64,000 bases of DNA from Shewanella carassii (GTDB taxonomy: Bacteria; Pseudomonadota; Gammaproteobacteria; Enterobacterales; Shewanellaceae), in contig NZ_NGVS01000007.1 of the NCBI RefSeq assembly GCF_002777975.1, forward strand, positions 117,900-181,899, in the 5' to 3' direction. This document shows positions 46,601-57,910 of the stretch, one piece after another. Numbering within the stretch: the stretch's first letter is position 1; every line of letters starts with the position of its first letter. The position numbers were made by a program, and so were the translations under genes. The notes beneath the pieces are model-generated. The model searched no databases and was not told the origin of the DNA. It was given only the letters and a program-made list of their open reading frames with translations.

Positions 46601-47052
46601 CGGGAGATGGTGCCTTGGCCTATGATGGCGTAGCTGCGCGGCCCAAGGCCGGTGCCCATAAAGATATCCGTAATATCCTTGCGGCGGCATTTTTGACCGT
46701 TGAGAAAATAAAGAGCTTCGCCATCGCGGGAGACCTGGCGCTTGACGGAAATTTCACCGTAGTTGGCATACTGGCCGCCGATACGTCCAAGGGCGTTGTC
46801 GAATACCAGCTCAACGCTGGCGACAGAAACAGGCTTACGGGCACTGGAGCCGTTAAAGATAACATCGGCCATGGAGTCACCGCGCAGGTGTTTGGCCGAG
46901 CTTTCACCCAGCACCCAGCGCACGGCATCAATCACATTGGATTTACCGCAGCCATTAGGGCCAATAATGGCCGTCAGCGGATTGAGAAAAGGGATTTTGG
47001 TAGCATCGACAAATGACTTGAAGCCAGCGAGTTTTATCTGTTTGAGTCTCAT
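43627..47052 (-). CDS. smc: Chromosome segregation protein SMC
   Basis: Structural-maintenance-of-chromosomes ATPase of 1141 residues that compacts and organises the chromosome with ScpA/ScpB. The N-terminal head has Walker A 'GPNGCGKSNVIDAVRWVLG'. Two very long coiled coils, rich in Gln, Glu and Leu, flank a hinge (about 500-620, 'VVEAWLGPLMRAAVYPDSKPF' split). The C-terminal head has the signature 'HLLSGGEKALTALSLVF' and Walker B 'FCMLDEVDAPLDDANV'. Shewanella thus uses SMC-ScpAB here rather than relying on MukBEF alone; no scp genes are in the window. It diverges from cysZ and heads the smc-zipA-ligA run. Confidence 0.97.
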   Translation of the reverse strand: MRLKQIKLAGFKSFVDATKIPFLNPLTAIIGPNGCGKSNVIDAVRWVLGESSAKHLRGDSMADVIFNGSSARKPVSVASVELVFDNALGRIGGQYANYGEISVKRQVSRDGEALYFLNGQKCRRKDITDIFMGTGLGPRSYAIIGQGTISRLIECKPQELRVFIEEAAGISRYKERRKDTENRIRHTRENLERLGDIRSELGKQLDKLTIQAQAAKRYREYKQSERRLHAELLVMRFLELNEQTEAQNSEIERLETELAQQQALKQELELSLTRQKLAQDELSEKEQRQVADYYHNNTEIARIEQQLKYLKERDKQQASELGALQQQIATLNEQLAQAKQQEQTLDDSLQQHLPRQEVLEEQQFELSQQYEAALSQSESLAGELQQAVTAVRDIKHQQELAATREQHLKQQHAQRTEQLDKLSARLQQPEADNGANPAELQQQVSLCESQLAAAKADVERHGAELIEAQETWERARQAEQQLVQRRSGLTGRLELISQWLEGAAQATQATQTALIQLWQDIQVEAGWEQVVEAWLGPLMRAAVYPDSKPFDGQGFAQTRRQSWGPVSASVNLSPWLARVRWAESAQQASNLLEQGLAEGELILCRDGNLFAHDVKLTLAEDGQSLVKLTAEQGAIQAELDKLASESRQVQQQTTAAQDRFNELRQAQQLKSEALQQQQLALTRAVMACEAATEQAARELRQRQQIEAEIAELKERLEQEQFELETLIESQFAADDTLYERQRQERLLSERHNEANQQKNSLKVSLSELERQLKTLNGTLAEQKTALALAAQRRKQLTEQLQQAEHKRSELLDRPQQGADSAELQPLEQRLEGLLAQQHRMQTELERTRAKLAEQQQQLDSTALKQKQQLGQLEHLTQTISTLKLRREGLKGQADSQLAQLSEQQIKLHEVAANLPDEAKIEPWQDELESVRRKISRLGAINLAAIEEYEQQKERKAYLDAQDEDLNKALASLEEAIRKIDRETRSRFKATFEQVNAGLGELFPKVFGGGSAYLALTDDDLLDTGVTIMARPPGKKNSTIHLLSGGEKALTALSLVFAIFRLNPAPFCMLDEVDAPLDDANVDRFCRLLQEMSDSVQFIYISHNKLTMEMADQLIGVTMHEPGVSRIVAVDIEEAVAMADAG

Positions 47053-47294
47053 ATTTGCCGTTGGATGTCAGTGCCGATTGTTTTTGTTTTGCGGGCCAAT
47101 CCTGAAGGAAATTCAATAGCCTGATTGAAACGCCGCCGTCCTGGCCCAAGAAGCTGTATAAGCGCTGTCACTTTAGCAAAGCGGGCCGCATTTTGTAACG
47201 CTTTTTATTCCCTTGGCTGCGTTTTTCCCTTGTTTTCGTGGCCTTGGTTGCTCAAAATCGGCCTAAGTATTCTTTTATTGAGAGTAAGTGGTAC

Positions 47295-48065
47295 ATGTCC
47301 GCATCTTCAAGACCCGCCAAGAGCGGCGTCAACTATTTTCTCCAAGGCTTTAGCCTGATCAAGCAACCGGGCTTGCGCAGCTTTGTGTTTATTCCGCTGA
47401 TGATCAACCTGCTGTTGTTTGCCGGCGTCATCTATTTTGCCATAGGCCAACTAGGAAATGTGTTTGCCTGGCTCGAAGGCCAACTGCCGGACTACCTCAG
47501 CTGGCTTAATGTGATCCTCTGGCCACTGGCGATTATCACCCTGCTGGTGCTGCTATCGTTTATCTTCAGCTCCGTGATGAACTGGCTGGCAGCGCCATTT
47601 AACGGTCTGTTGGCCGAAAAGGTAGAGCAACTGCTGACCGGCAAGCCGCTCAATACCGGCGGCACCTTAGATTTAATCAAGGATCTGCCGCGGATCCTCG
47701 GTCGTGAATGGCAAAAGCTGGCATATTACCTGCCACGAGCCATACTGATCTTACTGCTGTTTTTTATCCCTGTGATTGGCCAAACCGTTTTCCCTGTGGT
47801 CTGGTTTATCTTCAGTGCCTGGATGATGAGCATCCAATACTGTGACTATCCTTTCGATAACCACAAGGTGGCATTCAAAGAGATGAAGTTTGCCCTGAAA
47901 AATACCAAGGGTAGCAGTATGAGCTTCGGCGCCGCCGTCACTCTGTTTTCCATGATCCCTATAGTCAACTTTATCGTGATGCCGGTTGCCATTTGCGGTG
48001 CCACTTCCATGTGGGTCGACAAGTATCGCGAGGCCTATCGCAATCCGGCCATAGCGCCCGATTAA
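47295..48065 (+). CDS. cysZ: Sulfate transporter CysZ
   Basis: Inner-membrane sulfate channel/transporter of 256 residues needed for cysteine synthesis. It has several long hydrophobic segments ('FVFIPLMINLLLFAGVIYFAIG' split, 'VILWPLAIITLLVLLSFIFSSVM' split). It carries the conserved 'APFNGLLAEKVE' and 'YCDYPFDNHKVAF', typical of CysZ. The start at 47295 (MSASSRPAKSG) follows 'GAGAGTAAGTGG'; the longer frame from 47238 is unlikely. It diverges from smc, an order also seen in other gammaproteobacteria (cysZ next to zipA/ligA in enterics). Confidence 0.94.
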   Translation: MSASSRPAKSGVNYFLQGFSLIKQPGLRSFVFIPLMINLLLFAGVIYFAIGQLGNVFAWLEGQLPDYLSWLNVILWPLAIITLLVLLSFIFSSVMNWLAAPFNGLLAEKVEQLLTGKPLNTGGTLDLIKDLPRILGREWQKLAYYLPRAILILLLFFIPVIGQTVFPVVWFIFSAWMMSIQYCDYPFDNHKVAFKEMKFALKNTKGSSMSFGAAVTLFSMIPIVNFIVMPVAICGATSMWVDKYREAYRNPAIAPD

Positions 48066-48196
48066 ACGTCGTATCCATGAAGATTAAGGCTGCAACAATA
48101 ATCTAGCTGACGTTGCATACCGCCACCAATGGTTTGGCGGCGGTATGCATATAACAGGAATACTCGGGGCCTTGGCCTAATCATCCCGGCATAAAA

Positions 48197-48949
48197 TTAC
48201 ACTGGGTTTGGAATATCGATAAACTCATGTTCGAGATCAAATTCTCGAGCCAAATGTTCTCCCAGGGCCTTGATACCAAACCGCTCTGTAGCATGGTGAC
48301 CAGCACCGAAGTAATGGATCCCCTGCTCCACCGCGCTATGGAAAGTGCGCTCTGACACCTCTCCGCTGATAAAGGCATCTACCCCCAAGGTCGCGGCGGT
48401 ATCGATATAATCTTGAGCGCCGCCAGTGCACCAAGCCAGCTTTTGTATAGATTTATCACCGCCATCCAAGTGTAGAGGCGCCTGCCCCAAACGTTGCTCA
48501 AGCAAGGCACTCAAATCTTTGGCTGTCATTGGTGAATCAAATACACCTTGCCAAAGCAAACCTTGAGCGACAGTCTCCACCGCCTCTGGCTCTATAATCC
48601 CAAGCGACCGGCCCAATTCGGCGTTATTACCCAGCACAGGATGGGCATCGAGCGGCAAATGATAACCGAACAGGTTAATGTCGTTGAGCAATAAGGTCTT
48701 GATCCGTCGCTGTTTCATTCCGGTCAGTACTTCGGGCTCATTCTTCCAGAAAAAACCATGGTGCACCAATAGGGCATCGGCTCCGGCTGCCACTGCCCGG
48801 TCAATCAATGCCTGGCAGGCGGTCACACCTGTGACTACTTTGCGAATTTCGCCCTTGCCTTCAACCTGCAAGCCATTGGGAGCATAATCACGAAATTTAT
48901 CCAGTTGTAACAGTTCGTGCAGATATTGTCTGAGTTCCTCTCTTTTCAT
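48197..48949 (-). CDS. Nif3-like dinuclear metal-centre protein (YbgI family)
   Basis: Protein of 250 residues forming a dinuclear-metal toroid hexamer. His/Asp/Glu ligands are in 'LLVHHGFFWKNEP', 'HLPLDAHPVLGNN' and 'GAGHHATERFG'. Related to E. coli YbgI and to type 2 GTP cyclohydrolase I; the reaction in this clade is not settled. It is cytosolic. ATG 48949 (MKREELRQYL) has AGGAAA before it; a frame from 48997 would add 16 weak residues. It is single, facing cysZ convergently with a 131-bp gap that holds no clear terminator. Confidence 0.9.
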   Translation of the reverse strand: MKREELRQYLHELLQLDKFRDYAPNGLQVEGKGEIRKVVTGVTACQALIDRAVAAGADALLVHHGFFWKNEPEVLTGMKQRRIKTLLLNDINLFGYHLPLDAHPVLGNNAELGRSLGIIEPEAVETVAQGLLWQGVFDSPMTAKDLSALLEQRLGQAPLHLDGGDKSIQKLAWCTGGAQDYIDTAATLGVDAFISGEVSERTFHSAVEQGIHYFGAGHHATERFGIKALGEHLAREFDLEHEFIDIPNPV

Positions 48950-49186
48950 GGGGTTTCCTGTCGATTCAGATGCCGATATATGCCGACATTCTAGCACAGC
49001 AAGTCCTTGGGGTTGAGTTCACAATTCCGCGTCAGGAGGTCGGTTTCAGACCCCAAAGCGGGCAAAAGCTGCGCCCTTGGACACAAGTTTGCTGCTTTTT
49101 GGCCTGCAAATTGGACATTTCCGGCCTTTGACTTATAAAATTATCGCAAACCTTCAAGTAACTCTAAAAACAAACAGGTTATGAAT

Positions 49187-49540
49187 ATGGCAAAACTGAC
49201 CAAAGAAGAAGTTATCAGCGCACTGCAGCAAGCTCTCAGTGAGCAACAGGGCAAAGCAGTGACCATTGAACAAAATGGCAGCTGGTACAAAATCGATGGC
49301 GGTAAATCACTGCGTTTCGCTGAACTGGAACAGATGCTGGCAGATAGCGCCAAACCAGCCAAGGCTGAAACAAAGCAGGAAAAAACCAAGGCGGCCAAGC
49401 CTGCTGCAAAGCCCGCCGCTAAGACCCAACCCAAACAGGCTACGCCTGCCAAAGCCGGCAACCAAGGGGGCAAGACTCCCAAAGAACTGTGGCGTGAAAA
49501 ACTGGCGGCCGGTAATCACAAACTGCCTCGTGGTTTTTAA
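49187..49540 (+). CDS. Small Lys/Ala/Pro-rich protein (histone-H1-like tail)
   Basis: Protein of 117 residues of unknown function. A folded-looking N-terminus (about 1-50, 'KLTKEEVISALQQALSEQQG', 'IDGGKSLRFAELEQML') is followed by a low-complexity Ala/Lys/Pro tail (about 52-95, 'KAAKPAAKPAAKTQPKQ') and a conserved-looking end 'PKELWREKLAAGNHKLPRGF'. The tail resembles bacterial H1-like or AlgP-type DNA-binding tails; binding to DNA or RNA is inference. ATG 49187 is better spaced from CAGG than the ATG at 49181. A strong terminator follows. Confidence 0.82.
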   Translation: MAKLTKEEVISALQQALSEQQGKAVTIEQNGSWYKIDGGKSLRFAELEQMLADSAKPAKAETKQEKTKAAKPAAKPAAKTQPKQATPAKAGNQGGKTPKELWREKLAAGNHKLPRGF

Positions 49541-49556
49541 TTGTTCCATCCAAAAC

Positions 49557-49583
49557 AAAGGCGCCTCTCGGCGCCTTTGTTTT
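49557..49583. terminator. Terminator shared by two convergent genes
   Basis: AAAGGCGCC (49557-49565) pairs perfectly with GGCGCCTTT (49570-49578) around TCTC, followed by GTTTT. It lies between the H1-like gene (+) and the glycine-zipper gene (-). Confidence 0.9.
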
Positions 49584-49616
49584 ATCTGTTATTGGCTCAA
49601 AGCTTACACAGTCAAA

Positions 49617-50096
49617 TCACATAGCCAGGTCGACCCGGACGCTACCCTGCAGATAAACCACCCGCACTTCATCGCCTACCTTGAAGGTCATGCCGGGATC
49701 TTCGTCTTGTATGATCATCACCTGGGTTTCATCTTCTTGGCGTATCATCAACTCCACCAACTTGAGTTCACGATAGTAACTGCTGTCACCATATTGATGA
49801 CCAATACCGGCGCCGAGCAGAGCACCCAGCACGGTTGCCACATCCTGACCACTACCACCACCGAACTGATGACCAATCACGCCACCGAGCAAGGCACCAC
49901 CGAAGGTTTTCCAGCCGCGATTTCTGTCTTCCATCAGCTGTTTTTCGGTGATTTTCCGTACCGATTCCACCTGGCCGTAGAGTACTTTCTCAACCGGCTG
50001 AGCCTGATTTCTATCATAACCGGCATAGAGGGACTGGGTTCCTGCTGCGAGGGACAATGAGAGCAGCAGCATTGCATTCAGTATCAGTTTCCACAT
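49617..50096 (-). CDS. Glycine-zipper 2TM outer-membrane-type protein
   Basis: Envelope protein of 159 residues with a signal peptide (MWKLILNAMLLLSLSLAAGT, then QSLYA). It has a glycine-zipper double membrane segment ('GGALLGGVIGHQFGGGSG' and 'VLGALLGAGIGHQYG', about residues 67-105). The C-terminal soluble part is beta-rich with acidic residues. It resembles SlyB/PcP-type proteins but lacks a clear lipobox Cys, so a lipoprotein is not shown. The function is unknown; such proteins are linked to outer-membrane stability. It diverges from aat, with 53 bp between the starts. Confidence 0.83.
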   Translation of the reverse strand: MWKLILNAMLLLSLSLAAGTQSLYAGYDRNQAQPVEKVLYGQVESVRKITEKQLMEDRNRGWKTFGGALLGGVIGHQFGGGSGQDVATVLGALLGAGIGHQYGDSSYYRELKLVELMIRQEDETQVMIIQDEDPGMTFKVGDEVRVVYLQGSVRVDLAM

Positions 50097-50149
50097 AGCT
50101 GTTTTTCCGCTAACTTATAAGAAGGCCCTGAGCAGAATCATACGCAATT

Positions 50150-50860
50150 GTGAACCTACTGTCTTTCTTAAATCATGAGTTGGATCCTTTCCCGTCGCCT
50201 GAGCTGGCGCTGACGGATCCCAACGGCCTATTGGCCATTGGCGGCGACCTGCATCCCAGGCGGTTACTCAACGCCTATTACGAGGGTATTTTCCCCTGGT
50301 TCAATACCCATGACCCCATTCTCTGGTGGTCTCCGGATCCCCGCGCCGTCTTTGTTCCTGGCAGCATCAATATCTCCCGTAGTCTACGCAAGTATTTGAA
50401 AAAGCAGGATTGGACTTTCAGCATCGACCGAGCCTTTGCCGATGTGATGGCCGGCTGCGCCATGCCGCGAAAAGATCAGCCCGGCACCTGGATAACCGAA
50501 GAGATCCGTCTGGCCTACCAGGAGCTGCACCACTTGGGCCATGCCCACTCCTTCGAGGTCTGGGACAATGATCGCCTGATAGGTGGCCTGTATGGCCTGG
50601 CCGTGGGTCAGGTGTTCTGTGGCGAGTCCATGTTCCACCGTAAAACTAACGCCTCCAAGGCGGCCTTTATCGCCCTGCACCAATATGCACTCAAGCAGGG
50701 TTTCAGACTTATCGATGCTCAGGTGATGAATCCGCACCTTGAGAGCCTCGGAGCCAAGAGTTTAAATCGTAAAGATTTTCTCGCACTCTTGAAACAGTTC
50801 AGGGACGGTAGTCTTGCCAGGGATTGCTGGCAAACCGATGAGGTCAAACTTGAACTCTGA
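50150..50860 (+). CDS. aat: Leucyl/phenylalanyl-tRNA-protein transferase
   Basis: Transfers Leu or Phe from charged tRNA to proteins with N-terminal Lys or Arg, marking them for ClpS-ClpAP. It has 236 residues with the conserved '[16 protein letters not shown]', 'YYEGIFPWF', '[13 protein letters not shown]', '[15 protein letters not shown]' and '[15 protein letters not shown]'. The start is GTG 50150, giving the usual length; no strong ribosome site is seen. Its end overlaps the bpt start by 11 bp. Together with bpt, clpA and clpS it makes a local N-degron cluster. Confidence 0.95.
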   Translation: MNLLSFLNHELDPFPSPELALTDPNGLLAIGGDLHPRRLLNAYYEGIFPWFNTHDPILWWSPDPRAVFVPGSINISRSLRKYLKKQDWTFSIDRAFADVMAGCAMPRKDQPGTWITEEIRLAYQELHHLGHAHSFEVWDNDRLIGGLYGLAVGQVFCGESMFHRKTNASKAAFIALHQYALKQGFRLIDAQVMNPHLESLGAKSLNRKDFLALLKQFRDGSLARDCWQTDEVKLEL

Positions 50861-51560
50861 TACCCATGCCATTGCCATAGGCCTCAGCCAACCCTTTGCC
50901 TGCAGCTACCTGAGCGGACAACAGGAGCAGTTATTGGTGATCCAGGAAGATGAGCTGGACTTGTCACTGTTTGAGCGCCTATTGGCACTGGGGTTTCGCC
51001 GCAGTGGCGGCGCCATCTACAAGCCCCGTTGCCCTCACTGCAACGCTTGTCAGCCCATCAGAGTCCCGCTGGATGAATTTCGCCTGTCCAAAAGACAAAA
51101 ACGCACCCTGGCTAAAAATCGTGACCTGCACTTTCGGATTGTGACCGAGGAAACCCCGGCTCACTATCCCCTCTATGAGCGTTATATCTGTGCCCGCCAC
51201 AGTGACGGCCCCATGTATCCTCCGAGCGAAGAGCAGTACCGTCATTTTCTCGCCTGTGAGTGGCTCAGTCCGGTGTTTATCGAACTTTGGCATGGTCAGC
51301 GACTGGTTGCCGTGGCGGTGACAGATCTCCTGCCCCAGAGCCTGTCAGCCATCTACAGCTACTTCGACCCGGACTACAGCGATAGATCCCTCGGGAGCTT
51401 ACTGGTGCTGCAGCAATGCCGCCTGGGCAAATTGATGTCGAAATCGTTTCTCTATTTGGGATATCAAATAGATAACCACGACAAAATGGGTTACAAGCGA
51501 CTCTACCGCCCCTATGAGATCCTCGGCGTTCAGGGCTGGCAGAAAAGCGACAATCACTGA
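50850..51560 (+). CDS. bpt: Aspartate/glutamate leucyltransferase (Bpt)
   Basis: Adds Leu to N-terminal Asp or Glu of proteins, creating an N-degron. It has 236 residues and belongs to the arginyl-transferase (Ate1-like) superfamily. The conserved '[17 protein letters not shown]' Cys-rich motif, '[15 protein letters not shown]', '[14 protein letters not shown]' and '[14 protein letters not shown]' are present. I chose TTG 50850 because GAGG lies 6 bases before it and the N-terminus then matches relatives ([10 protein letters not shown]); ATG 50838 is an alternative. Translationally coupled to aat by overlap. Confidence 0.93.
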   Translation: MNSDTHAIAIGLSQPFACSYLSGQQEQLLVIQEDELDLSLFERLLALGFRRSGGAIYKPRCPHCNACQPIRVPLDEFRLSKRQKRTLAKNRDLHFRIVTEETPAHYPLYERYICARHSDGPMYPPSEEQYRHFLACEWLSPVFIELWHGQRLVAVAVTDLLPQSLSAIYSYFDPDYSDRSLGSLLVLQQCRLGKLMSKSFLYLGYQIDNHDKMGYKRLYRPYEILGVQGWQKSDNH

Positions 51561-51637
51561 GGCCTCCCCTTTACAGCCGTTGTAATTTGCGGCATGATAC
51601 GGCGGTTTTTTACATTCGAGGCTAACGGGATAACTGA

Positions 51638-51859
<222 letters not shown>

Positions 51860-51879
51860 GATCCCAGTTATTTCTCAAA

Positions 51880-51901
51880 AGCCGGCTGTGCCGGTTTTTT
51901 T
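51880..51901 (+). terminator. Rho-independent terminator after infA
   Basis: GCCGGC and GCCGGT (one G-U pair) form a 6-bp stem with a 3-nt loop, followed by a T7 run. Confidence 0.85.
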
Positions 51902-52002
51902 GCTGGTGAGCCCATGGGGGCGACCCACTGCGCAGCAGGCGCACCTGGCCTGCCGTTGTCTATCCAGGCATCAATGTGTCGGATAAGGGTCAGGATTCAG
52001 AA

Positions 52003-52034
52003 TAAAAATGGCTGCCAGTGGCAGCCATTTTTTT
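52003..52034. terminator. Terminator after clpA, bidirectional
   Basis: ATGGCTGCC (52008-52016) pairs with GGCAGCCAT (52020-52028) around AGT, with A5 on the left and T7 on the right. It ends clpA on the minus strand and could back up the infA terminator. Confidence 0.9.
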
Positions 52035-52050
52035 GTTTCGACTAAGCTTC

Positions 52051-54309
52051 TCAGGAGATCTTCTCCGGCGCTTCCGTGTTGATCTCCAGTTCGCCATCTT
52101 TGACATCCACATGGGCGATGCCACCGGACTCGAGTTTGCCAAACAGGATTTCATCGGCCAGCGGCCGTTTCAGCAGATCCTTGACCACTCTGGCCATAGG
52201 TCTGGCCCCCATGGTCTTGTCGTACCCCTTCTCGGCCAGCAAGGTTCTGGCTTCATCACTGACTTCCAGCGTCACCCCTTTCTGATCCAACTGTGCCTGC
52301 AGCTCGACCAGGAACTTGTCCACCACCTTGGCGATAATGGTCATATCCAGATGGTTGAACCAGATAATGGAGTCGAGTCGGTTGCGAAACTCGGGCGAGA
52401 ACACCTTATTGATCTCCGACATCGCATCCTGGCTGTGATCCTGCTGTTTGAAGCCAATGGACTTACGCACCGTTTCCTGCACCCCGGCGTTGGTGGTCAT
52501 CACTAGGGTCACGTTGCGAAAATCCGCCTTGCGGCCGTTGTTATCGGTCAAAGTGCCGTGATCCATTACCTGCAGCAGCAGGTTATAGATATCCGGATGC
52601 GCCTTTTCGATTTCATCGAGCAGCACCACACAGTGAGGCGTCTTGATCACGGCATCGGTCAGCAAACCACCCTGATCGTAGCCGACATAACCCGGAGGCG
52701 CGCCAATCAAACGCGACACAGTATGACTTTCCATATATTCGGACATATCGAAGCGGATAAGCTTGAGGCCGAGGCATGCCGCCAACTGGTTGGTCACCTC
52801 AGTCTTACCCACCCCGGTTGGGCCGGCAAACAGGAAGCTCCCCACTGGTTTGTTTTCATTGCCAAGACCACTGCGTGCCAGCCGAATCGCCGCGCTGAGA
52901 CTCTCTATCGCCTTGTCCTGACCGAACACCACCATCTTCAGGTTGCGTTCCAGGTTTTTCAGCAAGTCCTTCTCGGAAGACGTCACTGTTTTTTCCGGGA
53001 TCCTAGCCATCTTGGCGATGATGGTTTCAATCTCGCTCTGACCCACTGTTTTCTTGCGTTTGCTCTGTGGCATCATCGCCATCCGCGCCCCCGCTTCGTC
53101 GATCACATCGATGGCCTTATCCGGTAGATGTCTGTCGTTGATATGCTTATCCGACAGGCTGGCGGCACAAGCCAAGGCGGCTTGGGTATAACGCACTCCA
53201 TGATGCTCTTCGTAACGACTCTTGAGCCCCTGAAGTATCTTGGTGGTTTCGGCCACCGAAGGTTCGTGAATGTCCACCTTCTGAAAGCGCCGCGCCAATG
53301 CTCTGTCCTTCTCAAAGATGCTTTGATATTCCTGAAAAGTAGTAGAGCCCATACAGCGCAGATTACCGCTGGAGAGCAAGGGCTTGAGCAGGTTGGATGC
53401 ATCCATCACCCCACCGGATGCCGCACCGGCACCGATAATGGTATGGATTTCATCGATGAACAGAATCGCATTATGATCCGCGGTCAGCTCTTTAAGCAGA
53501 CTCTTGAAGCGTTTCTCGAAGTCGCCGCGATACTTGGTGCCGGCCAACAGCGCGCCGAGATCCAGAGAGTAGACGGTCGCTTCGCTGATCACCTCAGGCA
53601 CAGACTCATTGACTATCCGATAGGCCAAACCTTCGGCGATGGCAGTCTTTCCGACGCCGGCTTCGCCCACCAGCAGCGGGTTATTCTTGCGACGACGGCA
53701 AAGAATTTGAATCGAGCGTTCAATTTCGTTGTCGCGGCCGATAAGCGGATCTATCTTGCCCTGTTTGGCCATCTCATTGAGATTGCTGGCAAACTGAGCC
53801 AGCATGCTGCGCTCTTCTGTGGCTTCGGATTGATCTTCCAGGCTTTCCTGCGAACCCGGAGCATCGGCCTCATCGTTCTTGGCAAAGCCGTGAGAAATAT
53901 AATTCACTACATCCAGGCGGGTAATATCGTAACGGCGCAGCAGATAAACCGCCTGGGACTCCTGTTCGCTGAAAATGGCCACCAGCACGTTGGCGCCGGT
54001 TACCTCATTGCGACCTGACGACTGCACATGAAATACAGCCCGTTGCAACACCCGCTGGAAACCCAGTGTCGGCTGGGTCTCACGCTCGTCATCAGGGTCA
54101 CTGATAATAGGCGTGGTTTGATTAATAAAGTTGGCAACGTCCTCTTTGAGTCGGTCGATATTGGCACCACAGGCGAGTAAGGCATCTCTTGCGGCAGGGT
54201 TATCGGTCAGCGCCAGCAGCAGGTGCTCAACCGTCATATATTCGTGACGGGCATCTCTGGCTTGTTGGAATGCCAGGTTCAAGGTCACTTCAAGATCTTT
54301 GTTCAGCAT
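52051..54309 (-). CDS. clpA: ATP-dependent Clp protease ATP-binding subunit ClpA
   Basis: AAA+ unfoldase of 752 residues that feeds substrates to ClpP, including N-degron substrates delivered by ClpS. The N-terminal Clp repeat domain (about 1-140) binds ClpS. AAA-1 has Walker A 'GEAGVGKTAIAEG' and Walker B 'AILFIDEIHTIIGAG'. AAA-2 has Walker A 'GPTGVGKTEVTN' and Walker B 'VVLLDEIEKAHPD'. The GYVGYDQGG pore loop is present. ATG 54309 follows AGGGGG; a GTG two codons upstream is less likely. It lies 34 bp after clpS on the same strand, so clpS-clpA form an operon. Confidence 0.97.
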   Translation of the reverse strand: MLNKDLEVTLNLAFQQARDARHEYMTVEHLLLALTDNPAARDALLACGANIDRLKEDVANFINQTTPIISDPDDERETQPTLGFQRVLQRAVFHVQSSGRNEVTGANVLVAIFSEQESQAVYLLRRYDITRLDVVNYISHGFAKNDEADAPGSQESLEDQSEATEERSMLAQFASNLNEMAKQGKIDPLIGRDNEIERSIQILCRRRKNNPLLVGEAGVGKTAIAEGLAYRIVNESVPEVISEATVYSLDLGALLAGTKYRGDFEKRFKSLLKELTADHNAILFIDEIHTIIGAGAASGGVMDASNLLKPLLSSGNLRCMGSTTFQEYQSIFEKDRALARRFQKVDIHEPSVAETTKILQGLKSRYEEHHGVRYTQAALACAASLSDKHINDRHLPDKAIDVIDEAGARMAMMPQSKRKKTVGQSEIETIIAKMARIPEKTVTSSEKDLLKNLERNLKMVVFGQDKAIESLSAAIRLARSGLGNENKPVGSFLFAGPTGVGKTEVTNQLAACLGLKLIRFDMSEYMESHTVSRLIGAPPGYVGYDQGGLLTDAVIKTPHCVVLLDEIEKAHPDIYNLLLQVMDHGTLTDNNGRKADFRNVTLVMTTNAGVQETVRKSIGFKQQDHSQDAMSEINKVFSPEFRNRLDSIIWFNHLDMTIIAKVVDKFLVELQAQLDQKGVTLEVSDEARTLLAEKGYDKTMGARPMARVVKDLLKRPLADEILFGKLESGGIAHVDVKDGELEINTEAPEKIS

Positions 54310-54343
54310 ACGCACCCCCTAAAAAACTACAGAGACAGGCTGG

Positions 54344-54652
54344 TTAAGCTTCCTCTAACGAACACAGTAACGGATGTTGGTTTTGTCTTGCAAACTGATT
54401 TACCTGAACCACTTTGGTTTCGGCTATCCCGAATGGATAAATGCCACAAACCGCCTTTCCCTGATGATGTATGGTCAACATAATGTCCGTGGCTTCCTGT
54501 TCATTCTTACGAAAGAACAGCTGCAGTACCTCCACAACAAAGTCCATTGGGGTATAGTCATCGTTGTTCAGAATCACTTTATACATTGGAGGCGGTTGCA
54601 GTTCCTGCTCAACCCCTTCCTCCACACGTTCTATCTGTCCAGTCTTACCCAT
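54344..54652 (-). CDS. clpS: ClpS adaptor protein
   Basis: N-degron adaptor of 102 residues that binds N-terminal Leu, Phe, Trp or Tyr and docks on ClpA. The core '[20 protein letters not shown]' contains the conserved NDD...T/PM pocket that reads the N-terminal residue. '[21 protein letters not shown]' (21, split) is the family C-terminal half. The flexible N-terminal tail is about 24 residues. The ATG at 54652 has weak ribosome-site similarity. First gene of clpS-clpA, divergent from cspD, as in E. coli. Confidence 0.96.
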   Translation of the reverse strand: MGKTGQIERVEEGVEQELQPPPMYKVILNNDDYTPMDFVVEVLQLFFRKNEQEATDIMLTIHHQGKAVCGIYPFGIAETKVVQVNQFARQNQHPLLCSLEEA

Positions 54653-55050
54653 GATTCAATATTAGCCTCTCAATTTGGCTTCTACCAACACACTATGCCC
54701 GGCTGCATTTTAAAGTAGCGCCTGGCGAGACTTGGGCGGCATGGCCCTTTGTCACACTATACTCTGGCGCGGCGGCGCTTGTCTAAGGCGTTTCTAACTC
54801 ATGCTTATTTTTCAATCGGTTAAAACGAAACCACCGAAATCAAGTTCGGCAAACTCCAGGGCAACCTGTTCAGACAAAATGCAGCCGTAACAAAATTCCC
54901 CCGGACTCGCCCCAAAACAATGTTGTTTTTTTGTTAATTTCAGCTTGACATCCAGCAACACTACTTACATTCTGTTATCTGAGCGACTGCTAAAGCGCTC
55001 AAAAGTTTTACTATCTTACTGGGAAGCAGACAATAGAAGGAAGTGGAAGT
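54653..55050. promoter_or_regulatory. clpS-cspD divergent promoter region
   Basis: A 398-bp gap without a gene. On the plus strand TTGACA (54945-54950) with TACATT (54966-54971) 15 bp later is a plausible cspD promoter, about 80 bp before the start, with a slightly short spacer. No operator for clpS was recognised. Confidence 0.45.
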
Positions 55051-55257
55051 ATGGCAAGCGGAACTGTTAAATGGTTCAACAACGCCAAAGGATTCGGGTT
55101 TATCTGCCCTGATGAAGGTGGTGAGGATGTTTTTGCGCACTATTCAACCATTGAAATGGAAGGCTATAGAACTCTAAAAGCAGGCCAACCTGTTGAATTT
55201 CAAGTTGAGAAGGGCCCAAAGGGTATGCATGCCTCGGCTATCTCTCCAGTTAAATGA
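55051..55257 (+). CDS. cspD: Cold-shock-like protein CspD
   Basis: Single-stranded nucleic-acid-binding OB-fold protein of 68 residues. RNP1 is 'KGFGFIC' and RNP2 'DVFAHYS'; the start 'MASGTVKWFNNAKGFGF' is CspD-like. In E. coli CspD is induced by starvation and inhibits replication, and it is also next to clpS. Here the order cspD/clpS-clpA is the same, which supports the name. The ribosome site is AAGGAAG. A strong terminator follows. The temperature response is not known from sequence. Confidence 0.93.
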   Translation: MASGTVKWFNNAKGFGFICPDEGGEDVFAHYSTIEMEGYRTLKAGQPVEFQVEKGPKGMHASAISPVK

Positions 55258-55274
55258 CCGGGTGAACAGAGATG

Positions 55275-55303
55275 AAAAAAGGCGGGGTCATCCCCGCCTT
55301 TTT
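55275..55303 (+). terminator. Rho-independent terminator after cspD
   Basis: GGCGGGG (55281-55287) pairs with CCCCGCC (55292-55298) around TCAT, with flanking A6 and T5. Confidence 0.92.
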
Positions 55304-55319
55304 AATGCTTACTTGGCAA

Positions 55320-55347
55320 TTGAATGAGGGATAACTCCCTCATTCAA
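55320..55347 (-). terminator. Perfect 12-bp hairpin after icd
   Basis: TTGAATGAGGGA (55320-55331) pairs perfectly with TCCCTCATTCAA (55336-55347) around a 4-nt loop, 9 bp past the icd stop (minus strand). No T run follows on the minus strand, so it may block 3' exonucleases or be an atypical terminator. Confidence 0.6.
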
Positions 55348-55356
55348 CTTTTAACA

Positions 55357-57910
<2,554 letters not shown>

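Noticed and set aside
53128..54018. 296-codon plus-strand frame opposite clpA
   Set aside because: Antisense shadow of ClpA, with low-complexity composition and no recognisable domain.
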